DNA from: JAEUMW01 sp963734295
GTDB lineage: Bacteria > Pseudomonadota > Gammaproteobacteria > Burkholderiales > JAEUMW01
Reading direction: 5' to 3'
NCBI GenBank assembly: GCA_963734295.1
Contig: CAVTGS010000012.1
Span: forward strand, 496,001-560,000
Length of the DNA stretch: 64,000 bases
Notes under the pieces: generated by a model
Told to the model about the DNA's origin: nothing
Seen by the model: the letters and a program-made list of their open reading frames with translations, nothing else
The model's database searches: none
Shown here: piece by piece, positions 1 through 9,266 of the stretch
Layout: each line of letters starts with the position of its first letter
How positions within the stretch are numbered: position 1 is the stretch's first letter
Program-made: the position numbers and the translations under genes

Positions 1-2113
1 TGGTACCACATGGACATGAACTACCGCGGCGTCATCAACCTGCTGGTGATGTGCGGCTGCGTCGGGCAATCCGGCGGCGGCTGGTCGCATTACGTCGGTC
101 AGGAGAAGCTGCGCCCGCAGACCGGCTGGACCGCGCTCGCGTTCGCGCTCGACTGGAACCGCCCGCCGCGGCAGCATGAACTCCACGTCGTTCTGGTACG
201 CGCACACGGACCAGTGGCGCTACGAGAAGCTGTCGGTGCGCGAGATCCTCTCGCCGCTCGCCAATCCGAAGGGAGTACACCGGAGCGCTCATCGACTTCA
301 ACGTGCGCGCCGAGCGCATGGGCTGGCTGCCGTCCGCCCCGCAGCTGCAGACGAACCCGCTCGAGGTCGTGCGGCAGGCGGCCGCCGCGGGCATGGAGCC
401 GAAGCACTATGCGGTGAAAGGCGCTCAAGGACGGATCGCTCAAGCTCGCGTGCGAGGATCCGGACCATCCCGACAATTTCCCGCGCAATCTCTTCGTCTG
501 GCGCTCGAACCTGCTCGGCTCCTCCGGCAAGGGTCACGAGTACTTCCTCAAGCACCTGCTCGGCACCCAGAACGGCGTGATGGGCAAGGACCTGGGCAGC
601 TTCGGCGGCGACCAGCCGGAAGAGGTGGCGTGGCGGGACGACATTCCCGAGGGCAAGCTCGACCTGCTCGTCACGCTCGACTTCCGCATGTCAACGACCT
701 GTCTCTACTCGGACATCGTGCTGCCGACCGCGACCTGGTACGAGAAGAACGACCTCAACACCTCCGACATGCATCCGTTCATCCACCCGCTGACGGCGGC
801 GGTCGACCCGGTGTGGGAGGCGCGCAGCGACTGGGAGATCTACAAGGGCATCGCGAAGAAGTTCTCGGAGGTCGCGGTCGGGTCACCTCGGCGTGGAGAA
901 GGAGCTGGTGCTCGCGCCGCTCATGCACGACACGCCGGCGGAGCTCGCGCAGGCCCTCGACGTGAAGGACTGGAAGAAGGGACAGTGCGACCTCGTTCCC
1001 GGCAAGACGGCGCCGAACATGGTGGTGGTGGAGCGGGACTACCCGAACACGTACAAGCGGTTCACGGCGCTCGGTCCGCTCATGGGGAAGCTCGGCAACG
1101 GCGGCAAGGGCATCAGCTGGAACACCGAGCACGAGGTGGAGAAGCTGCGCGACCTCAACTATCCGGTGGTGGAGGAGGGCGTCACCAAGGGCATGCCGCG
1201 CATCGTCAGCGACGTCGACGCGGCGGAGGTGATCCTCATGCTCGCGCCGGAGACGAACGGCGAGGTGGCCGTGAAGTCGTGGGCGGCGCTGTCCGAGATG
1301 ACCGGTCTCGACCACACGCACCTGGCGGTGCCGCGCGAGGACGACAAGATCCGCTTCGCCGATCTCGTGGCGCAGCCGCGCAAGATCATCTCCAGCCCGA
1401 CGTGGAGCGGCATCGAGTCGGAGAAGGTGTCGTACAACGCCGGCTACACCAACGTGCACGAGCTGATTCCGTGGCGCACGCTCTCCGGGCGCCAGCAGCT
1501 CTACCAGGACCATCCCTGGATGCGCGCCTTCGGCGAGACGCTGTGCGTGTATCGGCCGCCGATCGACACCAAGACAGTCGCGCCGGTGATCCGCACGATG
1601 AGCAACGGCAACCCCGAGGTGGTGCTCAACTTCATCACGCCGCACCAGAAATGGGGCATCCATTCCACCTACACCGACAACCTGATGATGCTGACGCTGT
1701 CGCGCGGCGGTCCGATCATCTGGCTCTCGGAGGACGACGCGAAGAAGGCGGGCATCGTCGACAACGACTGGATCGAGGCCTACAACGTGAACGGCGCCAT
1801 CGCGGCACGGGCCGTGGTCTCGCAGCGCGTGAACCCGGGCATGTGCCTCATGTACCACGCGCAGGAGAAGATCGTGAACACGCCGGGGTCGGAGATCACG
1901 GGCGGGCGCGGCGGCATCCACAACTCGGTCACCCGCACCTGCCCGAAGCCCACGCACATGATCGGCGGCTACGCCCAGCAGAGCTACGGCTTCAACTACT
2001 ACGGCACGGTCGGCTCCAACCGCGACGAGTTCGTGATCGTGCGCAAGATGAAAAAGGTCGACTGGATGGAAGAGCCGCATCCGGAGGCCGCCCTCGAGGA
2101 GGCAGTGAAATGA
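1..2113 (+). pseudogene. narG: Respiratory nitrate reductase alpha subunit NarG, 5'-truncated by the window and frameshifted
   Basis: This is the molybdenum-bis-MGD catalytic subunit that reduces nitrate to nitrite on the cytoplasmic face of the membrane. The C-terminal two thirds of NarG can be read by joining frames. Typical stretches are RPPRQ-MNSTSFWYAHTDQWRYE, RAERMGWLPSAPQL, CEDPDHPDNFPRNLF, SDIVLPTATWYEKNDLNTSD and the C-terminal SYGFNYYGTVGSNRDEFV. Four frame changes occur near 174, 276, 420 and 885. Each fits one extra base, and the protein sequence is well conserved on both sides of each. From about 887 to the stop at 2113 the frame is intact. The stop overlaps the narH start (ATGA). 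The gene is either a young pseudogene or, more likely, intact with sequence errors; it continues upstream of the window. Confidence 0.9.
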
Positions 2114-3630
2114 AGATCCGCGCCCAGATCGGGATGGTGCTGAACCTCGACAAGTGCATCGGCTGTCACACGTGCTCGGTGACGTGCAAGAACGTCTGGA
2201 CCAACCGTCCGGGGATGGAGTACGCCTGGTTCAACAACGTCGAGACCAAGCCCGGCATCGGTTATCCGAAGGAATGGGAGAACCAGGACAAGTGGAAGGG
2301 CGGCTGGACGCGCACCGATAGCGGCCGGCTCAAGCCCAAGCAGGGCGGCAAGTGGAAGCTGCTCGCGAACATCTTCGCCAATCCGAACCTGCCCGAGATC
2401 GACGATTACTACGAGCCCTTCACCTTCGACTACGAGCACCTGCACACCGCCGGGCTATCGAAGGCGGCACCGGTCGCGCGGCCGCGGTCGCTCGTGACCG
2501 GCGAGCGCATGGAGAAGATCGAGTGGGGTCCGAACTGGGAGGAGATCCTGGGCGGCGAGTTCGCGAAGCGCTCGCAGGACAGCAACTTCGAGAACGTGCA
2601 GAAGGAGATCTACGGGCAGTTCGAGAACACCTTCATGATGTACCTGCCGCGGCTGTGCGAGCACTGCCTCAATCCGGCGTGCGTCGCCTCGTGCCCGTCG
2701 GGCTCGATCTACAAGCGCGAGGAGGACGGTATCGTCCTCATCGACCAGGACAAGTGCCGCGGCTGGCGCATGTGCGTGTCCGGCTGCCCGTACAAGAAGA
2801 TCTATTACAACTGGCAGAGCGGCAAGGCCGAGAAGTGCATCTTCTGCTACCCGCGCATCGAGGCCGGTCAGCCGACGGTGTGCTCCGAGACCTGTGTCGG
2901 CCGCATCCGCTATCTGGGCGTGCTGCTCTACGACGCCGACCGCATCGAGGAAGCCGCGGCGGTGGCGGACGAGAAGGATCTGTACAAGGCGCAGCTCTCG
3001 ATCTTCCTCGACCCGTTCGCGCAAGAGGTGATCGACCAGGCGCGCAAGGACGGCGTGCCGGAGGCTTGGCTCGAAGCGGCACGCGGCTCGCCCGTGTACA
3101 AGATGGCGGTCAACTGGAAGGTCGCCCTGCCGCTGCACCCGGAGTACCGCACGCTGCCGATGGTCTGGTACGTGCCGCCGCTCTCGCCCATCTCAGCCGC
3201 GGCGAACAGCGGCCAGCTCGGCATGAACGGCGTCATCCCGGACGTGCGCCAGCTGCGCATCCCGCTCAAGTATCTCGCCAACCTGCTGACCGCCGGCGAC
3301 GAAGCGCCGGTGCAGCTCGCGCTCGAGCGCATGCTCGCGATGCGCGCGTACATGCGCGACAAGCACGTGGAAGGTCGACCCAACGAAGAAGCGCTGAAGC
3401 AGGTGGACCTGACGCGCGACCAGGTGCACGAGATGTACCGCTACATGGCGATCGCAAACTACGAAGACCGTTTCGTGATCCCGACCACGCACCGGGAGTA
3501 CGCGGAAGACGCCTACGACCTGCGCGGCGGCTGCGGCTTCAGCTTCGGCAACGGCTGCTCGGATGGCCAGTCGGAGGCGAGCCTCTTCGGCAAGCAGAAG
3601 AAGATCATCCCGATCAAGGTCAGCTCATGA
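2110..3630 (+). CDS. narH: Respiratory nitrate reductase beta subunit NarH
   Basis: This is the iron-sulfur electron-transfer subunit of the NarGHI complex, passing electrons from the NarI hemes to NarG. It has 506 aa, the usual family length, in one open frame. The first cluster motif CIGCHTCSVTC lies near residue 16. A central CEHCLNPACVASCP motif follows, then CRGWRMCVSGCP, where Trp replaces the cysteine as in the [3Fe-4S] site of NarH. A final set is CIFCYPR with CSETCVG. The start ATG overlaps the narG stop by 4 bases and the narJ start overlaps the narH stop, so translation of the operon is coupled. It is the only gene of the nar operon here without a frameshift. Confidence 0.97.
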   Translation: MKIRAQIGMVLNLDKCIGCHTCSVTCKNVWTNRPGMEYAWFNNVETKPGIGYPKEWENQDKWKGGWTRTDSGRLKPKQGGKWKLLANIFANPNLPEIDDYYEPFTFDYEHLHTAGLSKAAPVARPRSLVTGERMEKIEWGPNWEEILGGEFAKRSQDSNFENVQKEIYGQFENTFMMYLPRLCEHCLNPACVASCPSGSIYKREEDGIVLIDQDKCRGWRMCVSGCPYKKIYYNWQSGKAEKCIFCYPRIEAGQPTVCSETCVGRIRYLGVLLYDADRIEEAAAVADEKDLYKAQLSIFLDPFAQEVIDQARKDGVPEAWLEAARGSPVYKMAVNWKVALPLHPEYRTLPMVWYVPPLSPISAAANSGQLGMNGVIPDVRQLRIPLKYLANLLTAGDEAPVQLALERMLAMRAYMRDKHVEGRPNEEALKQVDLTRDQVHEMYRYMAIANYEDRFVIPTTHREYAEDAYDLRGGCGFSFGNGCSDGQSEASLFGKQKKIIPIKVSS

Positions 3631-4344
3631 GCGCGGTCGCCGAGAGTCGGGGTTCGAGGAGGGTAGCTGCGATGATCACGTTCAAGGCACTGGCGGCGCT
3701 GCTCGCCTACCCGGAGGCGGAGCTCCTGGCGGCGCTGCCCGAGATCGGCGCCGCCATCGACGGCGGAGGGGCTCCTGCCGCGGCGCGAGCGGGCGGCCGT
3801 CGCGAGCTTCCTGGCGGAGCTGGGCGAGGGCGACCTCTTCGAGCTGCAGGAGCGCTACGTCGCGCTCTTCGACCGCACGCCGCGCGCTCTCGCTGCATCT
3901 CTTCGAGCACGTGCACGGCGAGTCCCGCGACCGCGGCCAGGCGATGGTGAATCTCCTGCAGGTCTATCGCGAGCACGGGCTCGAGCTCGCCGCCAACGAG
4001 CTGCCGGACTACCTGCCGGTGTTTCTCGAGTATCTCTCCCAGCGTCCGCTCGCCGAGGCGCAGGCGAACCTCGCCGAAACCTCGCCACATCCTGCGCGAG
4101 CTGGGCGTGCGCTTGCTCGACAAAGGCAGCGGATACGCCGCGGTGTTCTCGGCACTGCTCGTCCTGGCGGGCGAGAAGGGGCTCGACTTCGCGGGCAGAC
4201 GCGCGCAACCCGGGCGAGCAGGCCGAGGACCTGGAGGCGCTCGACCGGGAATGGGCGGAGGAACCCGCGTTCGGGTGCGGCCCCAAGCCGCCCAAGGGCC
4301 AGGAGCAAGCGGTAATACACGTCTACAAAGGAGCAGCGCGATGA
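3627..4344 (+). pseudogene. narJ: Nitrate reductase assembly chaperone NarJ (frameshifted)
   Basis: NarJ is a TorD-type cytoplasmic chaperone that binds apo-NarG during molybdenum cofactor insertion. Starting at the ATG overlapping the narH stop, the reading MITFKALAALLAYPEAEL is followed, after frame changes near 3765, 3888, 4082 and 4195, by LFELQERYVALFDRTP, SLHLFEHVHGESRDRGQAMV, RELGVRLLDKGSGYAAVFSA and DARNPGEQAEDLEALDREW. The piece ends at a TGA that overlaps the narI ATG. All four breaks are +1 and restore recognisable NarJ sequence when one base is dropped. The joined protein would be about 237 aa, normal for NarJ. The density of breaks, about one per 180 bases, is the highest in the window. 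Sequence error and real decay cannot be separated here. Confidence 0.85.
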
Positions 4345-5028
4345 GCTACGTCCATGAGTTCCTGTTCGGCATCTACCCGTACCTGTGCCTGGCGGTGTTC
4401 TTCGTGGGCAGCCTGATCCGCTTCGACCGCGAGCAGTACACGTGGAAGAGCGACTCGTCCCAGCTCCTGAGCCGGCGGCAACTGCGCTGGGGCTCGAACC
4501 TCTTCCACATCGGCATCCTCGGCATCTTCTTCGGCCACTTCGTCGGTCTGCTGACGCCGGTCGACGTCTGGCACGCGGTCGGCGTGTCGGCGCCCGCCAA
4601 GCAGATGCTCGCTATCGTCGCCGGCGGGATCTTCGGGGTGATCTGCTTCGTCGGGCTCGCGCTGCTCATCCATCGCCGTCTCACCGTGGCCCGCATCCGC
4701 GCGACCACGAAGCCGATGGATCTCATCGTTCTCGGCCTGATCCTGGTGCAGCTCGCCCTCGGTCTCGTGAGCCTGTCCGTCTCCTGGGCCCATCGCGACG
4801 GCGGCGAGATGGTGAAGCTCATGACCTGGGCGCAGCACATCGTCACCTTCCGCGGCGATGCCGCGAGCTTCGTGGTCGAGGTCGTCGCCGATCTTCAAGC
4901 TGCACCTCCTGCTCGGCATGACGATCTTCCTCGTCTTCCCGTTCTCGCGGCTGGTTCATATCTGGAGCGGCTTCGGCTCGCTCGCTTATCTCGCGCGCCC
5001 GTACCAGGTGGTGCGGGGCCGTAGCTGA
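4341..5028 (+). CDS. narI: Respiratory nitrate reductase gamma subunit NarI (one frameshift)
   Basis: This is the membrane diheme cytochrome b subunit that oxidises quinol and feeds NarH. The N-terminus MSYVHEFLFGIYPYLCLAV is followed by five hydrophobic segments. Histidines in FHIGILGIFFGHFVG and in HLLLGMTIFLVFPFSRLVHI are the expected heme ligands. The frame breaks near 4893 (+1); the remainder, FKLHLLLGMT to the TGA at 5026-5028, is canonical NarI. The joined length is about 228 aa, as usual. A GGAG-type ribosome site lies just upstream at 4327-4334 inside the narJ tail. This is the last gene of the nar operon. The single lesion is probably a sequence error. Confidence 0.92.
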
Positions 5029-5073
5029 ACATCGTTTGAGCGCCGGGCCGCGGCAGGAGGATCGCGCGCCGGG

Positions 5074-5087
5074 TTGAGCCAGATCAA
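5074..5087 (+). promoter_or_regulatory. Putative FNR-type box
   Basis: The sequence TTGAG-CCAG-ATCAA matches the FNR/ANR consensus TTGAT-N4-ATCAA at 9 of 10 defined positions. It lies 52 bases before the start of the nitronate monooxygenase-like gene and 46 bases after narI. An FNR-like regulator with the matching E..SR recognition helix is encoded nearby. Binding is inferred, not shown. Confidence 0.55.
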
Positions 5088-5139
5088 GGTCGCCTGCGCG
5101 GGCGATCGGGTCTAATCGCGCACCTTCTGGAGCCTGCCC

Positions 5140-6313
5140 GTGGATCATTCCCATGTCCCCGCGCTCTTCATCAAAGGCCGACGCCTGCTTCCCATCGTGC
5201 AGGGCGGCATGGGCGTCGGCGTCTCCGGCCATCGCCTCGCGGGGCACGTCGCCCGTCATGAACGCGGTCGGCACCATCGCCAGCGTCGACTTGCGCAGAC
5301 ACCACGACGACCTGATGGCCGAGACCGGCCGCTGCCGCGACCGGGCGGCGATCGAGCGCGCGAACCTGGTAGCGCTCGATCGGGAGATCAAGGCGGCCCA
5401 GGATATCGCGGGCGGCCAGGGCATGGTCGCGGTGAACGTCATGCGTGCCGTGTCCCAGTACGCCGATTACGTCCGCCAGTCGTGCGAGAGCGGCGCGAAC
5501 GCGATCGTGATGGGCGCCGGGTTGCCCCTCGACCTGCCAGACCTGACAGCCGATTTTCCGGATGTCGCGTTGATCCCGATCCTGTCGGATGCCCGAGGCG
5601 TGGCGATTCTGCTCAAGAAGTGGCAGCGCAAGAACCGCCTACCCGATGCGATCGTGCTCGAGCATCCCCGGTATGCGGGGGGGCACCTCGGAGCGGCCAA
5701 CGAATCCGACGTGAACGACGGTCGTTTCGATTTCGACGTGGTGATCCCGGCGGTGCTCGAGGTTTTTCGCGGACTGGGGATCGAGCAGGAGCGCATCCCG
5801 CTCATCCCGGCCGGCGGCATCAACAGCCATGAGAAGTTCGTGTCGCTGCTCGCACTCGGCGCGTCGGGGGTTCAGCTCGGCACCCCGTTTGCCGTGACGG
5901 AGGAAGGCGATGCGCACCCCAACTTCAAGCGCGTGCTCGCCGAGGCGAAGCCGGAAGACATCGTCACGTTCATGAGCGTGGCAGGGCTGCCGGCGCGGGC
6001 CGTCAGGACACCCTGGCTCGCGCGCTATCTGAAGCGGGTGGAGCAGCTCAAGGCGCATGCGAGCGACAAGGCGCACAAGTGCACGCTGGCGTGGGACTGC
6101 CTCGTGCAATGCGGGCTACGTGACAACATCGCGAAGTTCGGGCAGTTCTGCATCGACAACCAGCTCGCCGCAGCGCTCCGGGGCGATCTTGAGAAGGGCC
6201 TTTTCTTCCGCGGCTCGGAGCCGCTGCCCTTCGGCACTGCGATCCGTCCGGTGCGCGAGCTCATCGCCTACTTCCTGACCGGAAAGAAGCCGGACGCCGT
6301 CGTGCCAGGGTGA
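5140..6313 (+). CDS. Nitronate monooxygenase-family flavin oxidoreductase (one frameshift near 5245)
   Basis: This is an FMN-dependent TIM-barrel oxidoreductase of the nitronate monooxygenase (2-nitropropane dioxygenase) / FabK-like family. The GTG start at 5140 gives IVQGGMGVGVSGHRLAG, the glycine-rich flavin loop. A +1 break near 5245 then leads to NAVGTIASVDLR and the rest in the next frame. Later landmarks are GANAIVMGAGLPLDLP, the phosphate-binding PAGGIN and GASGVQLGTPFAVT. The joined protein is about 390 aa. The substrate cannot be told from sequence; the family oxidises alkyl nitronates but also includes enoyl reductases. An FNR-type box upstream and the nar operon immediately before it suggest expression during low-oxygen nitrate respiration. 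An alternative start inside the wrong frame at 5153 is rejected because it loses the flavin loop. Confidence 0.85.
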
Positions 6314-6351
6314 TTCGCCGCGAGCCCGACCGGGCTGCTACCGCCCTCTCG

Positions 6352-7116
6352 TCAATCCTCGGGCGGACTGCCGCCGCGCGGTTTGTTGTTGGCGTCGGCG
6401 TCCCGGGCAAGCTCCGCCAGGCGCGACAGGTCGCCCGTGCAAACGCCGGCCTTGCACTGGGTGAGCACCCCGGCGCGCCGGAACTGCGCGACAATGCGGC
6501 TCGCGGATTCGGTGGTGATGCCAAGGATGGCGCCCATGTCCTCGCGGCTGATGAGCGCTACGGACTGCGTGCCGTGGTCGCGGGCAAGAAAAAGCAGCAG
6601 GCGCGCCACGCGGCCGTGGGCCGAACCCGTCGAAAGATTGGTGAGCACGGCCTCAGCCTCATACAGGGAGCGCTGGAACTGCCGCAGCAACTGCCGATGG
6701 AAGTCGGGCACCTCGCGGTCGAGCTGCTCCAGCAGCGCCACCGGCACGCGACACAGATGTCCCCGCGTCAGCGTCACCGCCGTATGCTGATAAGGATCCG
6801 CGAAGAGTGCTTCGAGGCCCGCCGTGTCGCCCGGCTTCAGTATGCGCACGATCCGCTCGTCGCCGTTCGGCAGGTAGTGGGAGAGCTTCACGAGCCCTTG
6901 ACGCACCACGTACACGAACGGGCTTTTCTCGCCGGCCTGATAGATGGACGCGCGCGATGCGTACAGGAGATGGTCGATCCCTCGCAGCACCTCGTCCGCC
7001 CGCCCCCCCGAAAGCCCCGCGAACAGATCGAGCGCGCGCACCGGGCACGGCCCGCAGTCAACGTCTTCATCGCGCTTAACATGCGGCGACCGCAGCGTCT
7101 TCTCGATCGGGACCAT
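6352..7116 (-). CDS. Crp/Fnr-family transcriptional regulator (FNR-like)
   Basis: This 254-aa protein has a cyclic-nucleotide-binding-type beta-roll (about residues 30-150) and a C-terminal winged helix. The recognition helix ITTESASRIV carries Glu203, Ser206 and Arg207, the E..SR pattern of FNR that reads TTGAT half-sites. Cysteines at 21, 24 and 122 match three of the four [4Fe-4S] ligands of FNR. The fourth ligand, expected near 29-30, is missing (Asp30), although Cys221 and Cys226 occur after the DNA-binding helix. Cluster binding is therefore uncertain. It is transcribed away from the DUF2934/STAS genes and converges on the nitronate monooxygenase-like gene. Its likely role is oxygen- or NO-linked control of the nar region. 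Confidence 0.88.
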   Translation of the reverse strand: MVPIEKTLRSPHVKRDEDVDCGPCPVRALDLFAGLSGGRADEVLRGIDHLLYASRASIYQAGEKSPFVYVVRQGLVKLSHYLPNGDERIVRILKPGDTAGLEALFADPYQHTAVTLTRGHLCRVPVALLEQLDREVPDFHRQLLRQFQRSLYEAEAVLTNLSTGSAHGRVARLLLFLARDHGTQSVALISREDMGAILGITTESASRIVAQFRRAGVLTQCKAGVCTGDLSRLAELARDADANNKPRGGSPPED

Positions 7117-7388
7117 TTTTTGGCGGCTGCGATGGAGGTGCGGATCAGGGCCGGGACGCGAGGACCTTGGGGCGGATCGGGGCCACGCGAAATATAATAT
7201 TCGGAATCAGGAGATAATTGCGATATCTCAATGACAATTCTAGTCCGCTTCCGTAGTGTTCGGGACGGTCTTGGTGCAACACCATCACCAACGAGTCCCA
7301 ATCAGCAGATCCTCCCGTATGAGCATCCGATGCGGCGGTGGATCGCACAAAAGCGTTTCAAAACGTGATGTTTCGTTCGGAGGGAATA

Positions 7389-7718
7389 ATGAGCCGCACC
7401 CAAGAGGAATCGGGGTCGGGGCGTCGCGCCCGCCCCCGCAGCACGCCACCGGAGACCCCCCCGCCAGCAGCGCCGAAACGGCGCAAAGCGGCCAGCGCGG
7501 CGGAGACGCGCGCTGAAGCCGGTGCGACCCACGCCGCGCCGATCGCGGAGCAGCGTGACCGCATGATCGCGGAAGCAGCCTACTACCGCGCCGAGCAACG
7601 CGGCTTCCTGGGCGACGACGATATCCGCCAGCAGGATTGGCTGGAGGCCGAGGCCGAGGTCGACCGGATGCTGGCCGCCGCCTCGCCGCCGCCGTCGCGC
7701 GGCAATGGCGCGGCGTGA
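7389..7718 (+). CDS. DUF2934 domain protein
   Basis: This is a 109-aa basic, disordered-looking protein. The first 55 residues are rich in Arg, Pro and Ala. The tail, with RDRMIAEAAYYRAEQRGF and DWLEAEAEVDRML, is the short DUF2934 motif found in proteobacterial stress-related proteins. A GGAGGG ribosome site precedes the ATG. Its function is unknown. It lies in a string of small regulatory genes (STAS, UspA, CBS) beside an FNR-like regulator, which suggests a stress or low-oxygen role. Confidence 0.75.
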   Translation: MSRTQEESGSGRRARPRSTPPETPPPAAPKRRKAASAAETRAEAGATHAAPIAEQRDRMIAEAAYYRAEQRGFLGDDDIRQQDWLEAEAEVDRMLAAASPPPSRGNGAA

Positions 7719-7763
7719 CAGGGGGTTTTTCATCGTGCGATACCAGGATCGGAGAGTGGAGAC

Positions 7764-8096
7764 ATGGGAGTCAAAGTGAACGATTTCGATAGTGGCAACG
7801 GTGTTCGACTCGTCATCAGCGGAACCTTGGACGCGGCGTCGGTAGACCAGGCGATTACCGCCTGCCAGGAACTGCGCGACACGTCGTGGGAGCGGCTCGA
7901 GGTGGAGCTCGTAGGTAGCGATCACGTCGACGTCGAGGGGCTAGAGCTCTTGCTCATGCTGCAGGAGCGGGCGCGCGAGAAGCGCAGCACGCTCAAGCTC
8001 GTTGCCTGCGATCCGGAAGTGAAGCGCAAGCTCGACATTGCCGGATTCCGGCGCCGCTTCGTGATCTGCGAGAGCGCTTCCGCGTCCAGGCATTGA
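7764..8096 (+). CDS. STAS-domain protein (anti-sigma factor antagonist-like)
   Basis: This 110-aa protein consists of one STAS domain: GVRLVISGTLDAASVDQAI at the N-terminus, a central beta strand LEVELVGSDHVDVEGLELLL, and the C-terminal helix VKRKLDIAGFRRRFVI. In SpoIIAA-type proteins a Ser/Thr after an Asp in the central loop is phosphorylated by a partner kinase. Here the loop reads SDHVDVEG, without a clear Ser in the usual place. The partner is unknown and no anti-sigma kinase is visible nearby. It sits 45 bases after the DUF2934 gene and is probably cotranscribed with it. Confidence 0.82.
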   Translation: MGVKVNDFDSGNGVRLVISGTLDAASVDQAITACQELRDTSWERLEVELVGSDHVDVEGLELLLMLQERAREKRSTLKLVACDPEVKRKLDIAGFRRRFVICESASASRH

Positions 8097-8202
8097 CGAG
8101 CAGGTCGACGCCTCGGGAACCGGGCAGCCCGCGCGAGCATTCGTCCGGCGGCGCGGGCCTCGTTGCGCGCGTCCCTGTCCCTATCACTTGCGGGGAAGGT
8201 CC

Positions 8203-8649
8203 ATGATCAAACATGTGCTCGTTCCCACCGACGGATCGGAGCTGGCGGCCAAGGCCGCCACCCAGGCGATCGAGATCGCCCGCGCGCTGAAGGCCGCGGT
8301 CACGGCCTTCCACGCCTACCCCGAGTATCACGCGGTGGTACTCTACGAGTACGTGGGTCCGATCGAGGCGATCAACAGAAAGGACTACCTGGCGGCCGCG
8401 AAGTCCACCGCCGAAGGCTACGTCGCAGCGGTGACGAACGCCGCGCGGGCGGCGGGTCTCGAGGCGCAGAGCGTGGTGGCGGCGAGCGATTATCCCCATG
8501 AGGCGATCATCCGCACTGCCAGGAAGAAGAAGTGCGACTTGATCATCATGGCGTCGCACGGTCGACGGGGTGTCTCGGGTCTCTTGCTCGGCAGCGTCAC
8601 GCAGAAGGTATTGACCCATTCCAGGATCCCGGTGCTCGTCGTGCGATAG
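8203..8649 (+). CDS. Universal stress protein UspA family
   Basis: This 148-aa single-domain Usp begins MIKHVLVPTDGSELA. The ATP-binding motif near the end, GRRGVSGLLLGSVTQKVL, fits the G-2x-G-9x-G(S/T) pattern of nucleotide-binding Usps. The ATG at 8203 is chosen over an upstream alternative because a GGGGAAGG ribosome site lies just before it and the protein then begins at the first beta strand. The CBS gene follows after 30 bases. Pairing of Usp and CBS proteins is common in nitrate/low-oxygen stress regulons. Confidence 0.9.
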   Translation: MIKHVLVPTDGSELAAKAATQAIEIARALKAAVTAFHAYPEYHAVVLYEYVGPIEAINRKDYLAAAKSTAEGYVAAVTNAARAAGLEAQSVVAASDYPHEAIIRTARKKKCDLIIMASHGRRGVSGLLLGSVTQKVLTHSRIPVLVVR

Positions 8650-8679
8650 CGAAGCCCGGACCATCGGCACGAGGAAGAC

Positions 8680-9129
8680 ATGAGCATCGGCGAAATCTGC
8701 ACGCGGGAGGTCGTGGTAACGTCTGCCAACACCGGCATCGACAAGGCGGCGGAACTGATGCGCCGGCACCACGTCGGCGATCTCGTGGTGGTGCAGGAAA
8801 GCGGCGACGGGCAGATCCCGCTCGGCATCATCACCGATCGCGACATCGTGGTGGAGGTGGTCGCGGCCGGGCTCGACCCCAAGGCGCTCACGGTGGGGGA
8901 GATCATGGCGCAGGAGCTCGTGACCGGTCGCGAGGACGACGGGATCCTGGACACGCTACAGATCATGCGCACGAAAGGGGTGCGCCGGCTGCCGATCGTT
9001 GGCGAGGACGGCGGTCTGCTCGGGATCGTGACGGTGGACGACCTGATCGAGGTCTTCGCCGAAGAGCTCACCGATCTGGCGCGCGTCATCTCGCGCGGCC
9101 GCGCGCGCGAGGCGCAGGCCCGGCTGTGA
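8680..9129 (+). CDS. CBS-domain pair protein
   Basis: This 149-aa protein consists of two CBS motifs. The first has IDKAAELMRRHHVGDLVVVQ and LGIITDRDIVVEVV. The second has LDTLQIMRTKGVRRLPIVG and LLGIVTVDDLIEVF. Such stand-alone pairs bind adenosine nucleotides and act as energy sensors. No catalytic domain is attached. It lies directly downstream of the UspA gene in the same orientation, so the two are likely an operon. The partner protein is unknown. Confidence 0.88.
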   Translation: MSIGEICTREVVVTSANTGIDKAAELMRRHHVGDLVVVQESGDGQIPLGIITDRDIVVEVVAAGLDPKALTVGEIMAQELVTGREDDGILDTLQIMRTKGVRRLPIVGEDGGLLGIVTVDDLIEVFAEELTDLARVISRGRAREAQARL

Positions 9130-9266
9130 ATGCAGGGGATGGCGCAGAAACCGAGGAAAACGCCGGGAACTGTGCAACGAGCGCGAAACGCGCATCAGGA
9201 TTGACAGGGCGGGCAAGACGCGACGCGGGAAGCGCCGGAAGGGAAATGCGGGATGTGATCCCGCGG

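Noticed and set aside
577..3630. A single long open frame that looks like a NarG-NarH fusion
   Set aside because: The frame reads true narG only from 421 to about 885, then runs through narG out of frame (Arg/Ala/Gly-rich nonsense) before entering narH. It arises from a +1 break, not a fusion.
7218..7231. TTGCGATATCTCAA between the FNR-like gene and the DUF2934 gene as an FNR box
   Set aside because: Only the outer TTG and CAA match; the inner AT/AT positions that FNR needs are wrong on both sides.
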